DNA from: Kluyveromyces lactis
Taxonomy: Eukaryota; Ascomycota; Saccharomycetes; Saccharomycetales; Saccharomycetaceae
Direction of reading: 5' to 3'
Assembly (NCBI RefSeq): GCF_000002515.2
Contig: NC_006038.1
Coordinates: forward strand, 744,001-808,000
DNA length: 64,000 nucleotides
Of the stretch, positions 20,962 to 30,444 are shown piece by piece; the first letter of the stretch is position 1; each line of letters begins with the position of its first letter. Both the position numbers and the translations under genes were made by a program. The notes below the pieces were generated by a model, which had not been told where the DNA came from, made no database searches, and was given only the letters and a program-made list of their open reading frames with translations.

Positions 20962-23337
20962 ATGTCGCTATTGAAAGTTTCAGCGATGAATGCCAGGCTT
21001 CCCAGCAACGTGACTGTAATACGACGTGGGCTGAACGTTTGCCTAAGACACATTGGAAGAGCTAGATATTATTCGACAACGATACGAGAGATCAATGGAA
21101 ACGATGAATCTAATAATAATAAGGAGCTACGGAATAGAGAGGTTGCTGGATGGATTCAGCAATCTTTGTTAGAGCATCCTCCTGTACAAAGAACAACAAT
21201 AACAACAAGAAAAACACATACAGCGAACTCATCACTAGAAAAGAGGGAACAGTCAACCAAGACAATCAGCACAGAAGAATGGGAAAGGCTGTGGGAAGTG
21301 CGATTTCGAATCGGTGAGTTGAAGTGTGTTACAGAAGTGATTCGAATGAAAAAAGACGAATATGCATTTTTCACACCATCACAGTTGCTCGTTTTATTGA
21401 CTACCTTGACTAAATTACGAAGATATTACGATATTGATAGAGTATACCAAGCCTACCAAAAGGAATGGAATAGAGTCGAAAGGCTCATAGAAGATAAACA
21501 TGATCTCTTGAATTTCTTGAAGATAATGATAACGACGCATTCACATACTCATAATTATGAAGCGGCGGAGCTATTTTTCCGGAAGTATATCAAACAACCA
21601 AAATTGGACCCAGCCTATATCAATATGGGACTTAAAGCATTGCTCGAAAATAAGGACTTCATTACAGCAAGACAGTTCTTCGAATATATGTTGAATAACC
21701 AGGAAGTATTTCCCGTCACACATGGGACTTTGCGAACTCTGCTTACCTATATTAATCATGCAGATGACCTCTTAGCGTTGAAAGCAGTTTTCGAATCATG
21801 GCTGCAGAAGGGCCCATCACTTCCAAACAAGGACAACATTACACTTGTACATAAGCAATTCCTTAAGTTTGATGAAGAAAACTCGAACAAATATTGGAAT
21901 TTACTTTTATCGCATCCAAGATTACAAACTACACACTATAAGGCTAGTGATCGATATACGGTATTGCAAAGTATCTATCAATTCAAAAATGGTGAATTCT
22001 CCATGAACGAGATCGAGATACTTATACCACAAATAAATCGGAAAGAACGGTCTTTTTTGTACCTGCAATTGTTAAATCAGTTTGTGGAGCAGAATAACTA
22101 TGACATGCTTCAGCAGACGATTACTCTCATTAAAAATGATCCTGAAGTTGATCTCAGACAATTCCATCATTCCTGTATATTGAAATATTACGTCAAAAAG
22201 GGTCTTTTAATGGATTTTATGGATCATATAAAACTAATACAAGAGTCGGAGTCCAATAATTTGATATTAGATCCTTATTTGTTCTTCCAAATATGGGAAT
22301 GTGCTTTCCAAGCGTACCCTATCCTTCGCACGGAGTTAGAACTCGAAATGAAATCATTATTTGATAACAGGTGGTATAAAAGGACGTACCCATGGTTATC
22401 TCGTTCCATGGAGCTGCAATCATATGAGAAAACTTCGGACGTCACAGGAGATGACACTTTTTCCAGAAGAAATGAACAACGGGTCGACACTAAACTTTTG
22501 AAAAGGGTAGAGAAGATCTTAGAAAACGGTCGTTACCGCCGTGCGAGAACGATAATAATGGATCAAGCCAGGTTAGGGATAAGGCCTAATTTTCAGTTCT
22601 TCTACACCTTGAAAAAGTTCTGTGTGAACAAAGGCCACTTACCGATGTGTAACATTTTGGATACGACGCTCAAGAGCTCGTATAGGACCATTCCTTTGAA
22701 GGTCAAAATTCTAAACTTACGTGCAAACTTGTACAAATTAGCATATCAACTACGGAAAGCACAACAACCTAATGAAATCATGAGATCTCAGAGTTTAAAA
22801 ATGATCGAACGATTTGTGAAGGAGCATCAACGCGAATTGAATTTCCAGAACTATATCCAATTGGCCATGTTAGCGTCTCGATACAAAGGCAGATACCTAT
22901 GTGACAAATTATTTGCAAAGAGCATTGTGACCAGGGACCCAACGGACAGTAGGGCTACTTATATCATATACAGGTCATTGCTTGCATTTTTCGTGAGGTT
23001 AAAGGAGCCAAAGAAATTTTTATCAACTTTAAAGAAGTTGAATAACGAATCCCATGTTATCGTCACTAAATATTTGTTGAGTACTGTGAAATACAACATC
23101 GCTTACTTTGATAAATTTAATTGTGAGGATACCAACGCAATGATAGTGGAGTATGAGAAACTACGAAAAAGATATGCCTTTACCAAGCTTGAAGGGCTAG
23201 ATGCCATCAAAGAGTTAATGACGTATCTAAGAAAATGGTTAGATCATGAAGTATACAAGCATCAGACTTCAACTTATCAAAAACAGTTGGAACTGGAAAA
23301 GCAGTATAGAAAGGCACCCAAAGAGGTTGTGAAATAG
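20962..23337 (+). CDS. PET111: COX2 mRNA translational activator Pet111
   Basis: 791 residues from the ATG at 20962 (MSLLKVSAMNARL); the frame begins five codons earlier at a GTG. The N terminus is basic and lacks acidic residues up to about 40, a mitochondrial presequence. The body has degenerate helical repeats of the pentatricopeptide type. Pet111 is an inner-membrane-bound factor that activates translation of mitochondrial COX2 mRNA. Length (800 in S. cerevisiae) and neighbours match YMR257C. COX7, another cytochrome oxidase gene, lies nearby. Confidence 0.88.
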   Translation: MSLLKVSAMNARLPSNVTVIRRGLNVCLRHIGRARYYSTTIREINGNDESNNNKELRNREVAGWIQQSLLEHPPVQRTTITTRKTHTANSSLEKREQSTKTISTEEWERLWEVRFRIGELKCVTEVIRMKKDEYAFFTPSQLLVLLTTLTKLRRYYDIDRVYQAYQKEWNRVERLIEDKHDLLNFLKIMITTHSHTHNYEAAELFFRKYIKQPKLDPAYINMGLKALLENKDFITARQFFEYMLNNQEVFPVTHGTLRTLLTYINHADDLLALKAVFESWLQKGPSLPNKDNITLVHKQFLKFDEENSNKYWNLLLSHPRLQTTHYKASDRYTVLQSIYQFKNGEFSMNEIEILIPQINRKERSFLYLQLLNQFVEQNNYDMLQQTITLIKNDPEVDLRQFHHSCILKYYVKKGLLMDFMDHIKLIQESESNNLILDPYLFFQIWECAFQAYPILRTELELEMKSLFDNRWYKRTYPWLSRSMELQSYEKTSDVTGDDTFSRRNEQRVDTKLLKRVEKILENGRYRRARTIIMDQARLGIRPNFQFFYTLKKFCVNKGHLPMCNILDTTLKSSYRTIPLKVKILNLRANLYKLAYQLRKAQQPNEIMRSQSLKMIERFVKEHQRELNFQNYIQLAMLASRYKGRYLCDKLFAKSIVTRDPTDSRATYIIYRSLLAFFVRLKEPKKFLSTLKKLNNESHVIVTKYLLSTVKYNIAYFDKFNCEDTNAMIVEYEKLRKRYAFTKLEGLDAIKELMTYLRKWLDHEVYKHQTSTYQKQLELEKQYRKAPKEVVK

Positions 23338-23807
23338 GACACTGGCACAACACAAGCTCAAATAAAGAGCTGTTAAATATATTTCTCTGCGTCCTCGTCT
23401 TACCATTGTCATCTCTCCACTTGTAAATAGAATATCGGAGAGAATGAAAACTAGGCCTGACGTATATACCTTAGCATCAACATCATCAACAACAAAATTT
23501 AATTCAGCATTTCAATATATGTAAAGATATATGTATATTTATTCGAGAATAATATCCCAATTATAAGAACTCTTACTTAGCCGTACGCTATATCTTCGTC
23601 TCTTGTGCATTACATTGTTGCCATTATTTCGTTCAGTTTCTTAAAAAGAAAAGCCCTTAAGACCAAAAACAGGAAAAAACCTTTAAAAAGCTGCGATTGC
23701 GAAACAATACATCGCGAGATGATTAGGGATACATTATTCAATTGGATGGCAGGCGAACCCGCTTTATATTAAGAAACGATAACTTCGATCTTCACCTCAT
23801 TATCAAG
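23338..23807. other. Intergenic, PET111 3' end and PSH1 promoter
   Basis: 470 bp. An in-frame open stretch of 22 codons precedes the PSH1 ATG but starts with TTG. Nothing else recognised. Confidence 0.5.
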
Positions 23808-24899
23808 ATGAACGGACATTTACATACGGTTATACCGAAAAAATCCAATGCGGATCATTTACGAATCGTGGGCAGAGTGCTTGATTCCACAGTATGCACG
23901 ATATGCCACGATTATATGTTTGTACCAGTCATGACGAGCTGTGGACACAACTATTGTTACGAATGTTTGAATAACTGGTTGAACAACAATCGATCCAACG
24001 TATCAGAATTAACGTGTCCGCAATGTCGAAATGTGATTACCAATGAACCATCGTTGAACGTTGCCTTACAACAAATAGTCGATCTGATGCTAGATATAGC
24101 AGCGGAGGACCCACAGAAATCGAATTCCTCCGAAGTACGATCACTGCTCACACAAAGAGAATGCTCCGTTGCTGAATACAAGTCTGACCTGTTGGAAGAA
24201 ACGCTATTCAACAGTGTGTTTAAGAATACTGCCAAAGCCATCATAGACGATGATGACGATGGGATAGCAAGGTGTAGCAATTGCCAATGGGAAGTTGAGG
24301 GTCCCGTGTGTCCTAACTGCAATGCTACGATACGGAATTATAATGCGGGTGCACAGAACTTCGACGAAGTTGATGTGGATGAGTACTCTGACGGAGAACT
24401 GGAAGAGGTTGAGAGAGATTTGGACAATTATAGAGCCGAGAGTGCACGTACTGTGCACGATTTGGAAGCCGAAGAGGGAGATGAGAGTCTCAGTTCAGAG
24501 ATGGACCAGGCATGGCCCACAAGACGGCCTAGGAACTTTATGCATGGAGAAGAAGAAGAGGAGGAAGAGGAAGATAGAGGATCGATAGATTCGTTCATAG
24601 TGGATGAGGAAGAAGAAGAAGAAGAAGAGGAAGAGGAACAAGAATTGAAAGATGAACGGAAGTTCCGTAGAGCATCTGTTGCCCTCTCAGATGACGATGA
24701 CAACGAATCTCGCGACAGTGATTTCTACGAACATAATGACGATGGATACGCGAGTGGTGACTCCCTTGACGAAAGTACTAGTAACGACGAACTAGAACCG
24801 CACACCATCCGTCTCACTCATAGTCAAGACAACAACAACAACAACAACAACAACTCCGCGCGTAAGAAACGTCTCATAGTCCTAGACTCTGATGAGTAA
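23808..24899 (+). CDS. PSH1: E3 ubiquitin ligase Psh1 (centromeric histone surveillance)
   Basis: 363 residues. A C3HC4 RING uses C30, C33, C45, H47, C50, C53, C70 and C73 (CTICHDYMFVP). A second C4 cluster is at C156, C159, C168 and C171. The C-terminal half is very acidic with Glu runs, an N8 tract, and the motif DSDFYEHNDDGYASGDSLDE, nearly identical to S. cerevisiae Psh1. Psh1 ubiquitylates mislocalised CENP-A (Cse4), so it is nuclear. The ATG at 23808 matches the S. cerevisiae N terminus. It is YOL054W in S. cerevisiae, here between YMR257C and YMR256C orthologues. Confidence 0.94.
   Translation: MNGHLHTVIPKKSNADHLRIVGRVLDSTVCTICHDYMFVPVMTSCGHNYCYECLNNWLNNNRSNVSELTCPQCRNVITNEPSLNVALQQIVDLMLDIAAEDPQKSNSSEVRSLLTQRECSVAEYKSDLLEETLFNSVFKNTAKAIIDDDDDGIARCSNCQWEVEGPVCPNCNATIRNYNAGAQNFDEVDVDEYSDGELEEVERDLDNYRAESARTVHDLEAEEGDESLSSEMDQAWPTRRPRNFMHGEEEEEEEEDRGSIDSFIVDEEEEEEEEEEEQELKDERKFRRASVALSDDDDNESRDSDFYEHNDDGYASGDSLDESTSNDELEPHTIRLTHSQDNNNNNNNNSARKKRLIVLDSDE
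24548..24646. repeat. GAA/GAG-rich codon runs in PSH1
   Basis: Two purine trinucleotide stretches, near 24548-24578 and 24604-24646, encode the poly-glutamate segments of Psh1. They are imperfect (GAA and GAG mixed). Confidence 0.8.
24831..24854. repeat. (AAC)8 repeat encoding an Asn tract in PSH1
   Basis: Eight perfect AAC codons encode N8 near the C terminus. The pure codon use suggests recent slippage. Confidence 0.85.
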
Positions 24900-25251
24900 C
24901 AATAACAGCGTATATACACCTTGTACAACCTTCTAACGATACTAAAAGTCACGTGTAAACCACCATCACGTGCAACAACCCCGCAGTTACCCTGAATGTC
25001 CCCGTATCTTTTCCCAGCCTATGGAGTTTTCGCTGTTTAGAGGGAAGTTGAATTTTCACACCACTCGAAAGCCAGTAGGGGAATATCAGATACTGAGATT
25101 AAAAAAAATTTTGGAAGAAATAAACTGTTATGATAGTTAGTTTACACTTGGTGAATACAGTTTTCGATTTGATTCATAGTATTTGTATATTTTGTTTGTT
25201 GTTCATCGATTGCCAATACATTTGTTTAATCATAGCCCCAAACATTGAACG
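24900..25251. other. Intergenic, PSH1 3' end and COX7 promoter
   Basis: 352 bp. It carries two CACGTG boxes (see separate entry). An ATG at 25130 opens a 111-codon frame that overlaps COX7 entirely in another frame; I treat it as a shadow. Confidence 0.55.
24950..24972. promoter_or_regulatory. Two CACGTG (Cbf1-type) boxes upstream of COX7
   Basis: TCACGTG occurs at 24949-24955 and again at 24966-24972, 17 bp apart and about 280-300 bp before the COX7 ATG. Cbf1 binds RTCACRTG and is known to act on respiratory genes in yeasts. Binding here is inferred. Confidence 0.45.
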
Positions 25252-25440
25252 ATGCCTTCTCCAAGCAAAATTATTGAACTACAAAAGCTGTTCCAACACT
25301 CTTCTAAGCCATTGTGGTCTAGACATCCAAGATCGGCTTTCTACTTGTACCCATTCTGGGGTTTGTTTACTGTGGCCCTTGTTGCTCCATTGCTATACAT
25401 TCCAAATGCTATCATGGGTATTAAGGCTAAGAAGAACTAA
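25252..25440 (+). CDS. COX7: Cytochrome c oxidase subunit VII
   Basis: 62 residues against 60 in S. cerevisiae. The pattern KIIELQKLFQ, KPLWxRHPRSAFYLYPF, then a membrane helix ending LLYIPNAIMGIKAKKN, is nearly identical to Cox7. It is a single-pass subunit of respiratory complex IV in the inner mitochondrial membrane, without a cleaved presequence. It is YMR256C in S. cerevisiae. It is intronless here. Confidence 0.97.
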   Translation: MPSPSKIIELQKLFQHSSKPLWSRHPRSAFYLYPFWGLFTVALVAPLLYIPNAIMGIKAKKN

Positions 25441-26124
25441 GAACTGTTACGTTGTGTATGAATGAATGAATGAAATCCCGAGAGGTTTTTTCGTTAATTA
25501 TTTTATTATCAAGATACGTCCAAAAATATCCCATATTCACTTTCCCTTATGTTATTACCATGTTAAAAGAGCGAACGAATGAACGAAAATGCACAGCAAC
25601 AGTATTAGGAAGATATGTTCTTTGCTTCTCTTGTTGAGAAATCTGTTTGTTTCAAATATATATATTTAATTCCAAGACCAGGTCAAGAAATGGAAGAATG
25701 GCCTACACCCAGTGTTGAATCCTGACTTCCAGTCAATCTTTATATTAATCAATTTATTATTGGCGCTTTAGCGAAGGAGTATGCGTGGTTTTATTCATGG
25801 TCACAATACTCCGAAGTTGTTGCACTATTATTTAGAAAGAATAAGTTAAAAATAAAATACTATAATATATTTTTAAGTAAGACTTTCCGGACAGTACGTT
25901 ATATCACCCTGATCTGAGTGTTTTCGGCGTATTTGATGGTCCGTTAGCACTTGGTAGCTACCGTGTTCCCTTTTACGTGGTATTGTATTCGTTAGTTCAA
26001 TATAAAATTCATTTCAGTGCAAAGAAAAATTGTAAAGAAGTCCTTATTGAACCAGTAAGATGAATGAATGAGAAAAAAGGGCAGAACCACAGAACAGTAA
26101 CCCCGATTCCAGGTAGCATATCTC
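25441..26124. other. Intergenic, COX7 3' end and AIM39 promoter
   Basis: 684 bp, AT-rich. A short GAAT repeat (about four units) lies at 25459-25474 just after the COX7 stop. No gene recognised. Confidence 0.5.
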
Positions 26125-27147
26125 ATGTATTTGGCACGATCAGGGGTGTTTATAAGCCGGATTCGTGTTTTATCGATATTGAATCCTCGTTTTGTATTAC
26201 TTAGCCGAAGGCTTAACCATACCGATTCAAAGCATTATTTCACAGATCCAAAGACTAATGAAATTAAAAAACCTCCTACGTTCTTCCAGCACCATGACTC
26301 CAAAGTTAATGCATCGGCAGACGATGTTGCACAAGCTATAGCAGAGTCGGTACGTGCTCATAAGAAAAGACGTCAAAAAGTATTTTTCTCAGCAATGCTA
26401 ACGGGGATCATCGGTGTCACTTTAGGGTTTTCCATCAGTTATAAAGTTTTGTACAAGAAACAAGAGAGTTTCATACCTTTAGTACCCAGTAGGAAATGGC
26501 ATAGGCTATCAGCGTATGATGCGCAACGTGTGAACATCGATGAAATGAAAATGCTAGGTAAGATGAGGTGTTTATCTGTCCTTACGAATCATGAAATGAT
26601 CAGGGAACAATTTGGAATACCGTTGAAAACTGATACTGGGGAAGTACCCTCCGTTAAATCGTTTGAAGTTTGGTGTGAAGACCAGGATCCTGGTGTACTA
26701 GGAATTGTAGTAAGACCCATTGACGCGACTCGAGATAACGACTCGAGGTATCATAGGACTCATGGTTGGCATACTATCCCTGGATTATTTCAGTGGAGAA
26801 TGGGTACGAAACCCATAAAGATACGGGATAAATTTGATTCCTTCTTGAAGTTTATTGGGGTCAATACAGGTGATCTCTTAGAGGTGATCAATCCAGATAG
26901 AGAGGTTGGAGATTTTAAATACGAATACCCGTTAAGAAAGGGAGATAGCTTTGATGGTGATGATGATCGGGCAATGCATATTTGGTTTTTCGGAGAAATT
27001 GATTTATCTCAGGACGCAATGGTAGTCTTCAAGGGGAAGTACCATGTTAACGTTAAGTTGGAGCAAGTGGATCTTCTTAAAAAGGAAAATGACCAGTTAA
27101 TCAGGTACGTCTTGTATAAGAATGAGAACGATAAAAAAAATGGTTAG
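26125..27147 (+). CDS. AIM39: Mitochondrial membrane protein Aim39-like
   Basis: 340 residues. The N terminus is rich in Arg, Ser and hydrophobic residues without acids for about 30 residues, a likely mitochondrial presequence. One transmembrane helix lies at about 87-107 (FFSAMLTGIIGVTLGFSISYK). The C-terminal two thirds form a soluble domain with no catalytic motif I recognise. It sits next to PSH1 and COX7 where YOL053W (AIM39, about 395 residues) belongs; in S. cerevisiae mutants show altered mitochondrial inheritance. The molecular function is unknown. The assignment rests on synteny and overall layout. Confidence 0.8.
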   Translation: MYLARSGVFISRIRVLSILNPRFVLLSRRLNHTDSKHYFTDPKTNEIKKPPTFFQHHDSKVNASADDVAQAIAESVRAHKKRRQKVFFSAMLTGIIGVTLGFSISYKVLYKKQESFIPLVPSRKWHRLSAYDAQRVNIDEMKMLGKMRCLSVLTNHEMIREQFGIPLKTDTGEVPSVKSFEVWCEDQDPGVLGIVVRPIDATRDNDSRYHRTHGWHTIPGLFQWRMGTKPIKIRDKFDSFLKFIGVNTGDLLEVINPDREVGDFKYEYPLRKGDSFDGDDDRAMHIWFFGEIDLSQDAMVVFKGKYHVNVKLEQVDLLKKENDQLIRYVLYKNENDKKNG

Positions 27148-27321
27148 TTTGGAAGCTAATTAGCATAAGCAATATTAATGACTAGTTCCTGTGTATAAAA
27201 TGATCGATTATGATAATGATGATAATTAAAAATAAAAAGAAAGTATACTATTACATTCCAGATATAATGTACATATTAATGATAGTATTTTAAAGTCTAA
27301 TCCTTTTCCTTCCTTGTTGCC

Positions 27322-27966
27322 TTACATTTGAAGTTTTTGCATCAATTCACTTTCGTCTTCCTCCCAATCAAACGATACGTCTCCTTCAAGTAATGCATTA
27401 ATAAGGTCCTTTTGTTCAGCTTTGTGCTTGTTTTCTTCCAACAGCTTCTTTTGCTCTTCGATTTTTTTCTTCAACGACTGAGCTTTCTTCTCTTGATTCT
27501 TCCCTTTGCCATTATTTCCCTTAATTGGTTCGTTGGATTTGGTCGATTTATCTTTGGGTAGAGGTTTGTCTGCCTTTTTCAAAGGCAATTTCGACTGGCT
27601 ATGACCTTTACTATGGGAGTTTTTGTTTGGATGTCCTTGTTGTGGTGGATCACAGCTGATCCCAAGTGCTTTTGCCAAAGGATTATCAGCTAAGGTTTTG
27701 GATGAATGATTGGACTTTGGCCTTTCGTTATCAAATATGGCTGACTTTCTCCCACTACTAGGTCTCGACCAGTCACTATCCGTACTATTATCGTCTGTAT
27801 CACTATCAGTGACAGCTAATTGTGCTGGGTTTTGCTTCTTCGATGATAACTTCTTTTTAGAGTCGGTGTGATGAGTTGATGGTTTTTTCGAAGATCGTAC
27901 CTGTTTCTTGGGAGACGAGGCTTCTTCAGTGGGCTCTGCGGAAGCCCATTTAGAATCTAATGGCAT
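27322..27966 (-). CDS. GFD1: mRNA export cofactor Gfd1; may have an upstream spliced exon
   Basis: From the ATG at 27966 the protein is 214 residues, starting MPLDSKWASAEP like S. cerevisiae Gfd1 (MPLESIWADAPD). It is Ser/Lys-rich and disordered, with a predicted coiled coil near the C terminus (LKKKIEEQKKLLEENKHK) and an acidic end (FDWEEDESELMQKLQM). Gfd1 binds Gle1 and Nab2 and helps Dbp5 in mRNA export at the nuclear pore. An intron with perfect signals lies just upstream (28017-28145). Splicing it would join a 19-nt exon (28164-28146) in frame, adding 23 residues. I keep the conserved start, whose context has A at -3; the longer form is an alternative. Confidence 0.88.
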   Translation of the reverse strand: MPLDSKWASAEPTEEASSPKKQVRSSKKPSTHHTDSKKKLSSKKQNPAQLAVTDSDTDDNSTDSDWSRPSSGRKSAIFDNERPKSNHSSKTLADNPLAKALGISCDPPQQGHPNKNSHSKGHSQSKLPLKKADKPLPKDKSTKSNEPIKGNNGKGKNQEKKAQSLKKKIEEQKKLLEENKHKAEQKDLINALLEGDVSFDWEEDESELMQKLQM

Positions 27967-28016
27967 TGTACGTTTATGTTGAAGTGTATGTAACGGCTGT
28001 TGGAGGTCCACACACC

Positions 28017-28145
28017 CTGTAATTCCTCGTTAGTAAGCGGTGTTCGGACGTGCATAACATCTTCACCTTTCAAATTCTCGTTTTATCATGAATGCTGCTT
28101 TTTTGATTTGAAGCTTTAACAAGAAACTTTCCAGATTGCACATAC
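28017..28145 (-). other. Candidate spliceosomal intron at the 5' end of GFD1
   Basis: On the minus strand there is a perfect yeast 5' splice site GTATGT (28145-28140), a perfect branch site TACTAAC (28035-28029) and a 3' site ACAG ending at 28017. The length is 129 nt and the branch A is 13 nt from the acceptor, a spacing usual for short yeast introns. An in-frame TGA inside blocks read-through. The intron is either in the 5' UTR or interrupts codon 7 of a longer Gfd1. Confidence 0.7.
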
Positions 28146-28246
28146 CCGATGAGAAGAGAAACATATGTTTGCAAGTTTAAATTTGGTACTTGTATGAGAC
28201 GGACTAGTATCATCTACCAGGTCATAAATATTTGGGATAGGATAAT

Positions 28247-28606
28247 ATGTTCAGAACTGCTATAAGGAATACCTTCTCAAAAAGATACAACTCCTCGTTT
28301 AGATTCAAAAGATGGGCAGAATTGACGACGGCTGAGAAACAGAAATTCGTTACAGACTTTGTTGAGAACTATAAAAAACAGTACCCTGGATCCAAGACCA
28401 ATGTTTCATTGAGGGGACTCGCGATGGATATGGAGAGATATAATGATGCCCCTTCTGTTTTTGGTATCTTTTATAACGATATTTGGGAAATCACAAAGGC
28501 AAGAAAAGAATCTTTGTATGGTGGGAAACAGATTGATAGGAGAAACTTGATTAAAGATTATGGTAGATTTGGACATGAAACATTTCACGAACTCTTGATC
28601 GATTGA
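28247..28606 (+). CDS. MLO1: Small mitochondrial-type protein, probable YMR252C/MLO1 orthologue
   Basis: 119 residues. The N terminus MFRTAIRNTFSKRYNSSFRFKR has many basic and no acidic residues, as in a mitochondrial presequence. The rest is hydrophilic and helical, without a membrane segment or known catalytic motif. It is divergent from GFD1, and in S. cerevisiae the gene beyond GFD1 (YMR255W) in this orientation is YMR252C, a mitochondrially localised protein of about 134 residues. I could not compare the sequences directly, so the name rests on synteny and N-terminal character. Function unknown. Confidence 0.6.
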   Translation: MFRTAIRNTFSKRYNSSFRFKRWAELTTAEKQKFVTDFVENYKKQYPGSKTNVSLRGLAMDMERYNDAPSVFGIFYNDIWEITKARKESLYGGKQIDRRNLIKDYGRFGHETFHELLID

Positions 28607-28731
28607 TGTGCTTGTCGTTGATTATATTTATCTATTCTTCGTTATAAGCAAGTACACACTACAACGGAAAAGTTATACGTTTCTGAGAGTATCAGTGAGG
28701 TGGATTACAAGAAGTCTTGAAAAAGGGACAT

Positions 28732-30444
28732 CTATGTTCTATCTACATTCAACAATTCAGTGATGATTTTTGTGGCAGCAACAACATCCTCATCACAGAA
28801 ACGCTTACCAGTTAATTGGAGTGCAATTGGTGCGTTTTCGTACTCCTTGCTATTATATCTAACAGAACCATCGTCGTTGAACCATACTTTCTTCTCGTAT
28901 TCGTTAGATTTCAGAGGTTCAGAAACCTTAGAATCCAATTCAACGTCATGTTTCAAGCCAGTTGGGAATGTAACGTTTGGATAATCGACAAGGTTCCACA
29001 ATGAAGTGTAGCCCCAGTAGAAGGATTCGCCTGGAATTTCAGCTGGTGCCACATTGGTCGGAGTTAAGATCAAATCAAGTTTCATACCTTTGAAGTATTT
29101 GTTCATTATATCTAATTTTGCCGCATCTCTCTTGGCATTCATCATTCTGTTGGAGTAAATGGAGTGTTCCTTACCACCACCAAACTCCAAGAAATGTCTA
29201 GTCAATGGTAAGATTGGCTCACCGCTTGGTTCTAGCATAGACAATTGGACCTTGTTACCATCACATGTATATAAAGACAAAGTAGTATCATACAATTCCT
29301 TCATTTCTTCTTCAGAGAACCATTGTTCAGATAGATCTATCACATTGAATCTTGGATCCTTGGATAATACATCGGCAACATGTTTGACACCTCTGGTAAT
29401 AGATGGGTATGGAGTCACAAGGCCATCGGATGGTAATATACCGATATTGATGACATCTGGTAAAGAGGATTTCCTCCATGGGATTGGGACCAGTGATGGA
29501 TCAGTTTCCCAAGGTTTACCCTCATTCAAATATGATTTCATGTAATAATCCAATTCATCGATAGATCTTGCCAAGGGGCCTTGAACAGCAACGACAGATT
29601 CTTGGCCTTTCCCTCCACTGATACCATTGAGCAATGATACACGTTTAGTCGTTGGTCTAAGACCGAACAAATTGGCGAATGCAGCTGGTGCTCTAATGGA
29701 ACCACCAATATCGGACCCATGGCCAATGACAGAACCATGCATACCGACACAGGCTGATTCGCCACCGGAGGAACCACCTGGGGACAATTTCGTGGAACGA
29801 GGGTTTCTTGTTCTGCCAATGTAATTGTTCCAAGTGTCTAGATGCATAATGGTTTGAGGTTGCGAAGTTCTAACATGGCACACAGCACCAAGTTTAATTA
29901 AGATATCCACACTGACTGCAGACTGTTCAGGCACAAAATCTACGTAAGAAACGTAAGAGGCATTTGTTACTTTACCCTTATAGCACATCTGTTCCTTAAT
30001 CGACACTGGCACACCATGCAATGGACCCACTGGTGAACCATTCTCTTTCAAATACTGATCCAAAGCCTCTGCCTGTTGCAAAGCTTCTGGAATCAAGAAT
30101 TGCAAGGCAAAATTTGTCACGTAGTTGGCAACAATCGCAGCTTTAATATAAGCTCTAGTAATTTCAACGGCAGTCAATTCACCAGATACTTGTTTCTCAA
30201 CCAAATCTTTAATGGTATAATCGTTAACTATCTGTTGTTCCTGTTTGTTTAGAAGTTGGCCTAGAAATTGTAAACCTTCGAGTGGTTCTGAATCCAAAAC
30301 TTCTGCAGCTGGAATTAATTCCTCACATTTAGCCGCAAAGTCAGCATCAAACGCCTTGATCTGATCCTCTCTTTCGTTGTTATAGGCATCAACCTTGACT
30401 TGGTATTGTTTAAACTTTTCTGGGTTTTCTGTTAAGTACGTCAT
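28732..30444 (-). CDS. AMD2: Amidase (AmdS/Amd2 type)
   Basis: 570 residues from the ATG at 30444 (MTYLTENPEKFKQ); the frame runs 27 codons further upstream without need. It is an amidase-signature enzyme with the Ser-cisSer-Lys triad at K150 (SIKEQ), S225 (PGGSSGGES) and S249 (GSDIGGSIR). Such enzymes hydrolyse short-chain amides to acid and ammonia; Aspergillus AmdS uses acetamide, while the substrate of S. cerevisiae Amd2 (YDR242W) is not settled. It sits at the junction between the YMR/YOL and YBR/YPR gene-order blocks, so its place here is not shared with S. cerevisiae. Catalytic residues are intact. Confidence 0.9.
   Translation of the reverse strand: MTYLTENPEKFKQYQVKVDAYNNEREDQIKAFDADFAAKCEELIPAAEVLDSEPLEGLQFLGQLLNKQEQQIVNDYTIKDLVEKQVSGELTAVEITRAYIKAAIVANYVTNFALQFLIPEALQQAEALDQYLKENGSPVGPLHGVPVSIKEQMCYKGKVTNASYVSYVDFVPEQSAVSVDILIKLGAVCHVRTSQPQTIMHLDTWNNYIGRTRNPRSTKLSPGGSSGGESACVGMHGSVIGHGSDIGGSIRAPAAFANLFGLRPTTKRVSLLNGISGGKGQESVVAVQGPLARSIDELDYYMKSYLNEGKPWETDPSLVPIPWRKSSLPDVINIGILPSDGLVTPYPSITRGVKHVADVLSKDPRFNVIDLSEQWFSEEEMKELYDTTLSLYTCDGNKVQLSMLEPSGEPILPLTRHFLEFGGGKEHSIYSNRMMNAKRDAAKLDIMNKYFKGMKLDLILTPTNVAPAEIPGESFYWGYTSLWNLVDYPNVTFPTGLKHDVELDSKVSEPLKSNEYEKKVWFNDDGSVRYNSKEYENAPIALQLTGKRFCDEDVVAATKIITELLNVDRT

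Noticed and set aside
25130-25465. 111-codon ATG frame overlapping all of COX7 in another frame
   Set aside because: COX7 is unmistakable; the overlapping frame has no domain and its N-terminal part is AT-driven hydrophobic sequence. At most it is an upstream ORF if the mRNA begins before 25130.
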